Assembly (NCBI GenBank): GCA_029934265.1
Contig: JAOZMN010000002.1
Span: forward strand, 11,674-29,511
From: Bacteroidales bacterium
Lineage (GTDB): Bacteria; Bacteroidota; Bacteroidia; Bacteroidales; JAADGE01
DNA length: 17,838 nucleotides
Direction of reading: 5' to 3'
Shown: one piece after another, positions 7,333-12,555 of the stretch
Layout of the letters: every line of letters starts with the position of its first letter
Position numbering within the stretch: position 1 is the first letter of the stretch
Notes under the pieces: model-generated
Told to the model about the DNA's origin: nothing
The model's input: only the letters and a program-made list of their open reading frames with translations
Databases searched by the model: none
Position numbers and translations under genes: made by a program

Positions 7333-7353
7333 AACTAATAACTAAAAACTAAT
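7333..7353. repeat. Three 7-base tandem repeats in spacer
   Basis: AACTAAT, AACTAAA, AACTAAT lie head to tail at 7333-7353, filling the spacer between the small basic gene and the small terminase start. This is one of several spacers in the window with a 7-base period. Confidence 0.75.
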
Positions 7354-7355
7354 AA

Positions 7356-7655
7356 TCATGCTGTAACAAATATTGCTGATTTTTCTAAATCCTGAATAGT
7401 AATACCTTTCTTAAAAACTCGCATTCTTATTAATCTTTTCAAGTCAGCTTTTTTATAGATACGAGCTTTGCCGAAAACATATAATACTATATATTTATGT
7501 TCGGTAATTTTATTAAGTCGTTTTGCTTTCTTAATAAGTCTTTCAATTTTCTTATCGAAAAACCAAGCTCTTATTTTATTTATATCAATCAATGCAAATT
7601 TTTCCATGTCGCAAAAGTCCGGATTTTTTGGCTTTTTATCGAAAATGACTATCAT
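7356..7655 (-). CDS. Small basic protein, first gene of leftward operon, unknown
   Basis: This frame encodes 99 residues from ATG at 7655. The C-terminal two thirds is very rich in Lys and Arg (KKIERLIKKAKRLNK, KKADLKRLIRMRVFKKG), suggesting nucleic-acid binding. It ends with a short hydrophobic IFVTA. A second ATG at 7607 (MEKFALIDINKIRAWF) would give 83 residues and is a serious alternative, because the first ATG lies inside a 21-bp inverted repeat arm that would fold in the mRNA. The gene precedes the small terminase by 23 bases and looks like the operon's first gene. I do not recognise the family; a packaging or regulatory accessory role is inference from position. Confidence 0.65.
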   Translation of the reverse strand: MIVIFDKKPKNPDFCDMEKFALIDINKIRAWFFDKKIERLIKKAKRLNKITEHKYIVLYVFGKARIYKKADLKRLIRMRVFKKGITIQDLEKSAIFVTA

Positions 7656-7691
7656 TTCTGGTCAGATGTAACCAGAAATGATAGTCATTTT
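7642..7691. repeat. Perfect 21-bp inverted repeat in the divergent spacer
   Basis: Left arm 7642-7662 and right arm 7671-7691 are perfect reverse complements, with an 8-base loop (CAGATGTA, 7663-7670). The right arm reads ACCAGAAATGATAGTC and ends in TTTT. The ATG at 7655 lies inside the left arm on the minus strand. Transcripts of the leftward operon would form this hairpin in the 5' leader or over the first start codon. A run of five T (7688-7692) follows on the plus strand only. It may be an operator for a dimeric repressor, an attenuator, or a translation-blocking hairpin. Confidence 0.85.
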
Positions 7692-7736
7692 TGGAAATCT
7701 GTATGCGAAATTGGAGTTTTGTAAAAATTCTAAGGG

Positions 7737-7744
7737 CAAATTTA
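7737..7744 (-). promoter_or_regulatory. Possible -7 element of the leftward operon
   Basis: On the minus strand TAAATTTG matches the Bacteroidota TAnnTTTG box exactly. It would start transcription near 7730, about 75 bases before the first ATG, placing the 21-bp inverted repeat in the leader. No good TTTG box is seen 19-21 bases upstream, where the spacer consists of repeats, so the call is tentative. Confidence 0.35.
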
Positions 7745-7745
7745 T

Positions 7746-7773
7746 GAATTATGAATTTTGAATTATGAATTTT
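7746..7773. repeat. Two copies of a 14-base repeat in the divergent spacer
   Basis: GAATTATGAATTTT occurs twice head to tail (7746-7759 and 7760-7773). Each unit is itself two related 7-mers (GAATTAT, GAATTTT). Confidence 0.85.
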
Positions 7774-7776
7774 AAA

Positions 7777-7784
7777 TTGGTTTG
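7777..7784 (+). promoter_or_regulatory. Weak candidate -7 element of the rightward operon
   Basis: TTGGTTTG at 7777-7784 resembles TAnnTTTG with one mismatch, 47 bases before the protease start. No properly spaced TTTG box precedes it. It is offered only as the best candidate in this spacer. Confidence 0.2.
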
Positions 7785-7831
7785 CACCGACAAAAAAAAA
7801 CATAATTTACTTATAGATTTTTAAACAGAAA

Positions 7832-8788
7832 ATGGCAAGATTTGTAATAATAGATGAGACAATAGTAAGCAGAGGCTTTTGGGTAAAAGTATCAGGAATT
7901 GATTTAACACAATTCCGTAAAAATCCGATAATGTTATGGATGCACCAACGCCCAAACTCTTACGATGGACAAAATCAAGTTTTACCAATCGGATATTGGA
8001 AAGATATTAGATTAGAAACCATAAACGGTATAAAATCTATAACCGCAGAAGCTGTATTTGATGAAAAAGATAAATTTGCTATACAGATAAAAGATAAAGT
8101 CGATGCCGGAATTATCAAAATGGCATCAGCCGGATTGAAAACTGTTACATGGTCGGAAGATGAGAAACATATAAAAGCCGGACAAAAACGAGCTACACTT
8201 TTAAAATCCGAACTTCAGGAAGCATCAATAGTTGATATAGGTGCAAATAAAAATGCCTTAAGGTTATATAATGACAACGGACTTATAAATTTATCAGATT
8301 ATTCAAATAATATACCAACAATAAAACTTAAACAGAGTAATAATATGAAAGCAATAGCTATTTTTTTGGCACTCGGAGCCATGGCAACCGAAGATGAAAT
8401 ACTTGCAGAACTTAAAATAAGAGAGTCGCAAGCAAAATCCGACAAAGAAAAATTATCGGAACTTCAAACGGCAAGAATTAAAAAATTGATGCAACATGAA
8501 AGCATCACAGATGATAACAAAGAGCATTTTGAAGCACTTGCAAAACAAAACTACGGACTTGCAGAAAAAACACTTGAAATTATTGCAACAAAAGAAAAAA
8601 AAGAACAGCCAAAGCAAGAACGCTTATCTGATGCAATAATAAACAAAAAACCGTCCGGCACTTCAAACAAAGCAAAAGCATGGTCTGATTATTCCGACAA
8701 AGAACTTGAGGAACTAAGAGAAACAAGCAGAGACGTTTATTTAGAATTATTTAATGACGAGTTCGGATATTTTCCGGATATTGATTAG
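7832..8788 (+). CDS. Prohead protease fused to scaffold domain
   Basis: This 318-residue protein should process the procapsid and, through its C-terminal half, act as scaffold. The first 150 residues fit the HK97/herpesvirus-type prohead protease fold: WMHQRP gives a candidate catalytic His (38), MASAGLK gives Ser 99, and LQEASIVDIGANKNAL (128-143) is the conserved strand after the active site. From residue 172 on the protein is helical and charged (about 188-270), as expected for scaffold. An ATG at 8345 (residue 172, MKAIAIFLALGAMATED) could start a separate scaffold protein, as in the nested I/Z arrangement of Mu. ATG at 7832 follows an A-rich leader. It is the first gene of the rightward operon, directly before the capsid gene. 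Confidence 0.82.
   Translation: MARFVIIDETIVSRGFWVKVSGIDLTQFRKNPIMLWMHQRPNSYDGQNQVLPIGYWKDIRLETINGIKSITAEAVFDEKDKFAIQIKDKVDAGIIKMASAGLKTVTWSEDEKHIKAGQKRATLLKSELQEASIVDIGANKNALRLYNDNGLINLSDYSNNIPTIKLKQSNNMKAIAIFLALGAMATEDEILAELKIRESQAKSDKEKLSELQTARIKKLMQHESITDDNKEHFEALAKQNYGLAEKTLEIIATKEKKEQPKQERLSDAIINKKPSGTSNKAKAWSDYSDKELEELRETSRDVYLELFNDEFGYFPDID
8345..8788 (+). CDS. Possible nested scaffold protein (internal start)
   Basis: An in-frame ATG at 8345 is preceded by an A-rich stretch (AACAGAGTAATAAT) like that before real starts here. It would give a 147-residue product holding only the helical scaffold part. It opens with a hydrophobic run (AIAIFLALGAMA), then acidic and Lys/Glu-rich helices. 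Nested scaffolds are known in Mu (Z within I) and lambda (Nu3 within C). Separate expression is not shown by the sequence. Confidence 0.35.
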   Translation: MKAIAIFLALGAMATEDEILAELKIRESQAKSDKEKLSELQTARIKKLMQHESITDDNKEHFEALAKQNYGLAEKTLEIIATKEKKEQPKQERLSDAIINKKPSGTSNKAKAWSDYSDKELEELRETSRDVYLELFNDEFGYFPDID

Positions 8789-8790
8789 GA

Positions 8791-8818
8791 ATAATTCATA
8801 TTTTATAATTCATATTTT
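8791..8818. repeat. Two copies of a 14-base repeat before the capsid gene
   Basis: ATAATTCATATTTT occurs twice head to tail (8791-8804, 8805-8818) in the 53-base protease-capsid spacer. Its reverse complement resembles the repeat at 7746. Confidence 0.85.
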
Positions 8819-8841
8819 TTTTAACTTAATATTTTATTCAA

Positions 8842-9876
8842 ATGAAAATTTTCAAAACAATATTTTTTACATTTATTTTTGCACTCGTTGCCGGTTCGGC
8901 AATAGCAACAGGACTTGGAATACCGGCATTACCGGTTATAGGAGGTGTAGCATTAACTTCGTTAATACCGAGTGGAGGAGGAATTGGAGTTGCAAACGCT
9001 GGCGTTTACAGAGAAATTTGGACAGGTGAAATGCTTAAAAACTTCACACACGAAGCAACGTTCTTAAAAAAAGTTCCTGATTATTCGAGATATGTAGGCA
9101 ACGATGTTATACACCTTGTAGATGTTGGAGCTCACCCCGAAGTATTGATTAACAATACAACATACCCACTTACACCGCAAAATCTTGGAGAAGGAGATAT
9201 AGGAATTAGCTTATCTAAATTTGAAACTGTTCCTACTTCAATATCAGCCGATGAACTTTATGCTATATCTTATAAAAAAATGAAACTTGCTATGGATTTA
9301 CATAGAGAGTCATTGCAAACGGAAACTGGTGATAAAGCGGCACATGCTTTTGCACCGCAAACCGATACTGAAAATACACCAATAGTAAAAACGACAGGTA
9401 ATGATAACGGTTCGGGTTACAAAAGATTAACAATAGCGGATATTATCAGTCTTAAAAAGAAATTTGATGATATGAAAGCTCCGAAAAAAGGCAGGGTACT
9501 TGTACTTGGGAATCAGCACATAAGCGATTTATTAAGTATTTCGGAAGTGTTCCAAAATCAATATCAAAATATTGCACAAGGCAAGGTTTTAAACTTATAC
9601 GGATTTGAAGTTTTTGAATACATAAATACACCTTTGTTCGATGATACATTTGTTAAAAAAGCATACGGAACAGCCCCGGCAGGCACCGACAGAGAAAGTT
9701 CGTTTGCATTCTTGTCATCTGAAATGTTTAAGGCACAAGGAAGCATAGAAGCATTTTTACAAGAAGCTAAAGATGATGTATTAAATAAACGTAATTTACT
9801 TAGTTACAATCTTCGATTTGTTGCGTTGCCAAAGAAACAAAGAGCAATAGCCGCAATCGTAAACGAAACGGCATAG
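8842..9876 (+). CDS. Major capsid protein
   Basis: This 344-residue protein builds the icosahedral shell. The assignment rests on its place after the protease/scaffold and on an HK97-like layout: a loop with TYPLTPQNLGEG, the helix ISADELYAISYKKMKLAMDLHRESL (about 142-166, the spine-helix position), a domain with KKGRVLVLGNQHISDLLS, and a C-terminal SFAFLSSEMFKAQGSIEAF. It has an odd N-terminus: residues 1-25 (KIFKTIFFTFIFALVAGSAIA) look like a signal peptide or membrane segment, followed by a Gly/Pro/Ala-rich stretch to about residue 54. This part may be a delta-like region removed by the prohead protease, or membrane-interacting. ATG at 8842 follows TTATTCAA. Moderately high confidence, as no short motif is diagnostic. 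Confidence 0.8.
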   Translation: MKIFKTIFFTFIFALVAGSAIATGLGIPALPVIGGVALTSLIPSGGGIGVANAGVYREIWTGEMLKNFTHEATFLKKVPDYSRYVGNDVIHLVDVGAHPEVLINNTTYPLTPQNLGEGDIGISLSKFETVPTSISADELYAISYKKMKLAMDLHRESLQTETGDKAAHAFAPQTDTENTPIVKTTGNDNGSGYKRLTIADIISLKKKFDDMKAPKKGRVLVLGNQHISDLLSISEVFQNQYQNIAQGKVLNLYGFEVFEYINTPLFDDTFVKKAYGTAPAGTDRESSFAFLSSEMFKAQGSIEAFLQEAKDDVLNKRNLLSYNLRFVALPKKQRAIAAIVNETA

Positions 9877-9919
9877 ATGATTGCTATCATCGTAGAGACG
9901 TTGCATGCAACGTCTCTAC
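9876..9919. repeat. REP-like double palindrome after the capsid gene
   Basis: GATGAT-TGCT-ATCATC (9876-9891) is followed at once by a perfect 28-base palindrome at 9892-9919, whose left half is GTAGAGACGTTGCA. Palindromes with the GTAGAGACG...CGTCTCTAC ends are widespread intergenic repeats in bacterial genomes. It begins on the last base of the capsid stop codon. It could act as an mRNA stabiliser or partial terminator protecting the abundant capsid message. Confidence 0.8.
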
Positions 9920-9962
9920 ATACCAATAATTAATTTAATTTTAAACATCAAAATTTCACAAA

Positions 9963-10172
9963 ATGCAAGAATCTCAAAAAAAAGAAGCGAGAAAAATAAT
10001 GTCGGATAACAAAGTGAAAAAACTTTATATAACTTCCGATGGACAATTTTTCTTAAAAGAAAACCCTGCAAAAAATCATTCATTACGACTTCACGGAACA
10101 ATAAGGAAAAAAGCCTTAACTATTGAAACCGTAACAAGTGATGATTTAACAGCAAAAATATCTACAAAATAA
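9963..10172 (+). CDS. Small conserved-looking phage protein, unknown
   Basis: This is a 69-residue basic protein between capsid and tail sheath, where other phages carry neck, decoration or tail-completion genes. ATG at 9963 follows TTTCACAAA; an internal ATG at 9999 (MSDNKVKKLYITSDG) would give 57 residues and removes only a Lys/Glu-rich leader. The core KKLYITSDGQFFLKENPAKNHSLRL reads like two short beta strands with polar turns. I do not recognise a family. It is framed by a palindrome repeat upstream and a hairpin downstream, which suggests it can be expressed as a separate mRNA segment. Confidence 0.6.
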   Translation: MQESQKKEARKIMSDNKVKKLYITSDGQFFLKENPAKNHSLRLHGTIRKKALTIETVTSDDLTAKISTK

Positions 10173-10174
10173 AA

Positions 10175-10207
10175 AACTTTCCAAAAGTTTAAAACTGTTG
10201 GAAAGTT
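10175..10207 (+). terminator. Hairpin between the 69-residue gene and the tail sheath
   Basis: AACTTTCCAA (10175-10184) pairs perfectly with TTGGAAAGTT (10198-10207) around 13 bases that can pair further (AGT/ACT). No strong T run follows, so this is a weak terminator or an RNA-processing hairpin that lowers expression of the tail genes relative to capsid. Confidence 0.45.
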
Positions 10208-10243
10208 AAACACTTCATTCTTTCACAAATCACAAAATAAGCT

Positions 10244-11404
10244 ATGAGCGGATTAAACGATATAAAATTCATTAAAGGACAGGGTGGCCTTGGTGCTACT
10301 TTACCAAATCAAGACCATAAAAGTGGTATAGTATTTTTGCGGTCTTATGCAGGTGGAGGTTCAGCACCAGCAGTTCCTTTTACTTACGATAAAGTAGCAA
10401 GCCTTGCCGATGCCGAAAGCAAAGGCATAACGGAAGCGACTTATCCGGAAGAATATTACCAGGTAAAAGAATTTTTTAGAATACAACCGGATAGTGAATT
10501 ACATATTATGTTTGGTTCTGCCGAAGATGCTGATTTTGATTTTTCTGAAATTTCGACTATTCAAAACAATGCAAACGGAGATTTACGGCAAGTTGCTGTA
10601 ATTACTTACAGTGCTTTTGTTCTTACAAATGTAGCTGTTTTACAAGCCGTTGCAGATACTTTATTTAACGAACATAAACCTTTAAGCATTTTATATGCAG
10701 GAGATTTGCTCGGAATGAACTTATCTGCTTTGCCCGATTTAAGAGACCAAACAAGCCCGAACGTTTCTGTAATTATAGGAATGGACGGCGGTAATGATGG
10801 CAAAGCTTTATTTGATGCCGGAAAAATAGCTCCAGCCCTTGGTTCTGTACTTGGTGCGGTTTCAAAATCAGCAGTAAATGAAAGTATTGCATGGGTTGCA
10901 CAATTCAAAATGAGTACTGATGAACTTGATGTACCTGCATTTTCAAACGGAGATTTATATTCAGCAACAGGAATTAATCTGATTGATTCTTTAAATGAAC
11001 AAGGCTATATATTTTTACGAAAACATGTAGGAATAGCAGGCAGTTACATTAACGAAAACAGTACCGCAGACGCTTTTACTTCCGATTATGCTTATATCAA
11101 TAATGTAAGAACCATTGATAAAGCAATTCGAGATACAAGAACTGTTTTACTTCCTAAATTAAACAGTCCGATAACATTAACAACAGCAGGCAAATTAGAC
11201 CTTGAAACTGTCGTTGATTGGGAAAACACTGTTGATAATGCTCTTGAAAACATGGTTAAAAATGGTGAATTAAGTGCTTTTGAAGTAAAAATAAATCCGG
11301 ACCAAAACATAGGAGCTACTTCATTACTTGTAGTAAATATTACACTTGTAATAAGAGGAGTAGCCCGAAATGTAGAAGTTGAAATTGGTTTCGGAAAATT
11401 GTAA
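10244..11404 (+). CDS. Contractile tail sheath protein (DUF2586-like)
   Basis: This 386-residue protein should form the contractile outer layer of the tail. It starts MSGLNDIKFIKGQGGLG, a segment typical of the DUF2586 sheath group. Next come a Gly-rich domain (HKSGIVFLRSYAGGG), a central domain with VSVIIGMDGGNDG and IAPALGSVLGAVSKSAVNESIAWV, then GYIFLRKHVGIAGSYINEN and YAYINNVRTIDKAIRDTRTVLLP (about 280-305). These are the conserved C-terminal sheath features; the C-terminal arm ends VEVEIGFGKL. Its presence makes the virion a myovirus. ATG at 10244 is 71 bases after the small gene and 60 before the tube gene. Confidence 0.9.
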   Translation: MSGLNDIKFIKGQGGLGATLPNQDHKSGIVFLRSYAGGGSAPAVPFTYDKVASLADAESKGITEATYPEEYYQVKEFFRIQPDSELHIMFGSAEDADFDFSEISTIQNNANGDLRQVAVITYSAFVLTNVAVLQAVADTLFNEHKPLSILYAGDLLGMNLSALPDLRDQTSPNVSVIIGMDGGNDGKALFDAGKIAPALGSVLGAVSKSAVNESIAWVAQFKMSTDELDVPAFSNGDLYSATGINLIDSLNEQGYIFLRKHVGIAGSYINENSTADAFTSDYAYINNVRTIDKAIRDTRTVLLPKLNSPITLTTAGKLDLETVVDWENTVDNALENMVKNGELSAFEVKINPDQNIGATSLLVVNITLVIRGVARNVEVEIGFGKL

Positions 11405-11434
11405 GAATTGTGTATAAAAAATAACAATTTAAAA

Positions 11435-11459
11435 TTTATAATTAATAATTTATAATTCA
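11435..11459. repeat. Short AT-rich direct repeat before tail tube
   Basis: AATTTATAATT occurs twice, 14 bases apart, in this spacer before the tube start, again a multiple of seven. The rest of the 60-base spacer is AT-rich leader with no gene. Confidence 0.6.
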
Positions 11460-11464
11460 AAAAA

Positions 11465-11896
11465 ATGCCAGATACTCCAGTATTATTAAACGGAACTGAA
11501 TACTCAGCAGTGGATATAAAAGTAACAATAGCCGGAGTTCCTGTTTATGGAATCTCAAAAATATCCGCTTCGGAGGAACAGGAAAAAACAGACAAATACG
11601 GACTTGGTTCTAACAGACCTGTCGGACGGCACAAAGGCATAAAAAAAGCAACCGGAAGTCTAACTTTGTATCCACGAGAAATTGAAGCAATACAAGCCGG
11701 AGCTCCAAATAAAGACATTTTGGACGTGCCAATGTTTGATATTAATATTGTTGCAGTTCCGTTAAATTCAGACAATGTTTTTGCTTGTGTTCTCAAAAAT
11801 TGTGAGTTCACTAAAAATGGACGTGAATTTGATATTAATTCAGATTCTACGGAAATAGAAATACCGCTTATTTTATCGCATATTAAGTGGAAGTGA
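11465..11896 (+). CDS. Tail tube protein
   Basis: This 143-residue protein is the expected inner tube subunit. Position directly after the sheath, size and layout fit the myophage tube family: IAGVPVYGISKISASEEQEKT near the N-terminus, a basic loop (GSNRPVGRHKGIKKATG, about 47-63), SLTLYPREIEAI, then strands FDINIVAVPL, ACVLKNCEF and the closing TEIEIPLILSHIKWK. Alternating strands support the beta-barrel fold of tube and Hcp-like proteins. ATG at 11465 follows TTCAAAAAA. No frameshift or truncation is seen. Confidence 0.82.
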   Translation: MPDTPVLLNGTEYSAVDIKVTIAGVPVYGISKISASEEQEKTDKYGLGSNRPVGRHKGIKKATGSLTLYPREIEAIQAGAPNKDILDVPMFDINIVAVPLNSDNVFACVLKNCEFTKNGREFDINSDSTEIEIPLILSHIKWK

Positions 11897-11898
11897 GC

Positions 11899-12010
11899 AG
11901 TTAGCAGTTAGCAGTAAACAGTAAACAGTTATCAGTTAGCAGTTAGCAGTAAACAGTTATCAGTTAGCAGTAAACAGTTATCAGTTGTAAGTTGTAAGTT
12001 ATCACTTATC
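11899..12010. repeat. Array of sixteen 7-base tandem repeats
   Basis: This 112-base array lies between tail tube and tail chaperone. Units in order are variants AGTTAGC, AGTAAAC, AGTTATC, AGTTGTA and finally ACTTATC, all in exact 7-base phase. Higher-order repeats such as AGTTAGC-AGTAAAC-AGTTATC recur. It fills nearly the whole 129-base spacer. It resembles the heptanucleotide short tandem repeats known from cyanobacterial intergenic regions. Confidence 0.95.
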
Positions 12011-12025
12011 AGAAATAAAAAAAAT

Positions 12026-12376
12026 ATGAAAAAGGAAGTAATATTAAGGAAAGTTGGTGAAATTTCGGAAACGGAGATTAATAAACTCAAAGCAGAACAT
12101 AAAGAAATTTACACTATAAATGTTCAGTTTGAGGAGCCTGAAACAAACGAAGTAATTGAGCTTATCGGATACTTGAAACGTCCGGAACGCTATGTAATGG
12201 GAATGGCACTTGCAATAATTAACAGCAATCCGGTAAAAGCAAAAGAGATAATCTTAACGAAATCGTGGCTTGCCGGCGATGACAGAATAAAAACTGATGA
12301 CGATGCTTTTTATTCAGCAACTGTCGCAGTCGATGAATTATTAACGGTAAGGCAAGCGAGCTTAAAAAAAAATTAG
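12026..12376 (+). CDS. Tail assembly chaperone, short form (gpG-like)
   Basis: This 116-residue protein lies between tube and tape measure, the invariant place of the tail assembly chaperone. The sequence is mixed alpha/beta (IYTINVQFEEPETNEVIELIGYLKRPERYVMGMALAIINSNPVKAKEIILTK...), ending VDELLTVRQASLKKN. The last codons are TTA AAA AAA AAT TAG, holding nine consecutive A (12364-12372). Slipping back by one base there opens a 50-codon extension, as in lambda gpG/gpGT and many other long-tailed phages. Both forms coat the tape measure during tail assembly. ATG at 12026 follows the heptamer array and an A-rich leader. Confidence 0.85.
   Translation: MKKEVILRKVGEISETEINKLKAEHKEIYTINVQFEEPETNEVIELIGYLKRPERYVMGMALAIINSNPVKAKEIILTKSWLAGDDRIKTDDDAFYSATVAVDELLTVRQASLKKN
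12364..12370 (+). promoter_or_regulatory. Programmed -1 ribosomal frameshift slippery site
   Basis: A AAA AAA in the chaperone frame is the canonical X XXY YYZ heptamer, lying within nine A. It is three codons before the zero-frame stop. The -1 frame downstream is open for 50 codons with a plausible protein sequence and no start of its own. Confidence 0.8.
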
Positions 12377-12525
12377 AAGCCAAAAGTAATATCGGTGATA
12401 TAAGTAAAATAGATACTCTTATACGAATTTATTTACATCTAAATCCGAACACTTTAACAGACGATGAATGGACTGCTCGTTGGAAAGAATTACAGTGGGC
12501 ATTTGAACAGGGACACCCTAAATAA
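12370..12525 (+). CDS. Tail assembly chaperone extension reached by -1 frameshift (gpT-like)
   Basis: This frame has no start codon and continues the chaperone after slippage on A AAA AAA (12364-12370). It reads KLEAKSNIGDISK..., then LNPNTLTDDEWTARWKELQW and ends GHPK with TAA at 12523-12525. The DDEWxxxWxxLxW pattern is typical of the chaperone's second part. The full fusion is about 166 residues. The stop lies 30 bases before the tape-measure ATG. Confidence 0.8.
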   Translation, partial: KLEAKSNIGDISKIDTLIRIYLHLNPNTLTDDEWTARWKELQWAFEQGHPK

Positions 12526-12555
12526 TTAGGAATTAGGAATTGTTTGCAAAATTTA

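Noticed and set aside
7043..7345. Plus-strand 100-codon frame opposite the small terminase.
   Set aside because: It is antisense to a gene with a clear helix-turn-helix and intact coupling to the large subunit.
7642..7691. The 21-bp inverted repeat as ends of a mobile element.
   Set aside because: The arms are only 8 bases apart, with no cargo between them and no target-site duplication seen.
10606..10908. Minus-strand open frame of about 100 codons inside the tail sheath gene.
   Set aside because: It lies opposite a well-supported gene, has shadow-like composition and no leader.
11899..12010. The heptamer array as a CRISPR or origin iteron array.
   Set aside because: Units are 7 bases with no spacers, and no replication gene is near; it fits simple tandem repeats.
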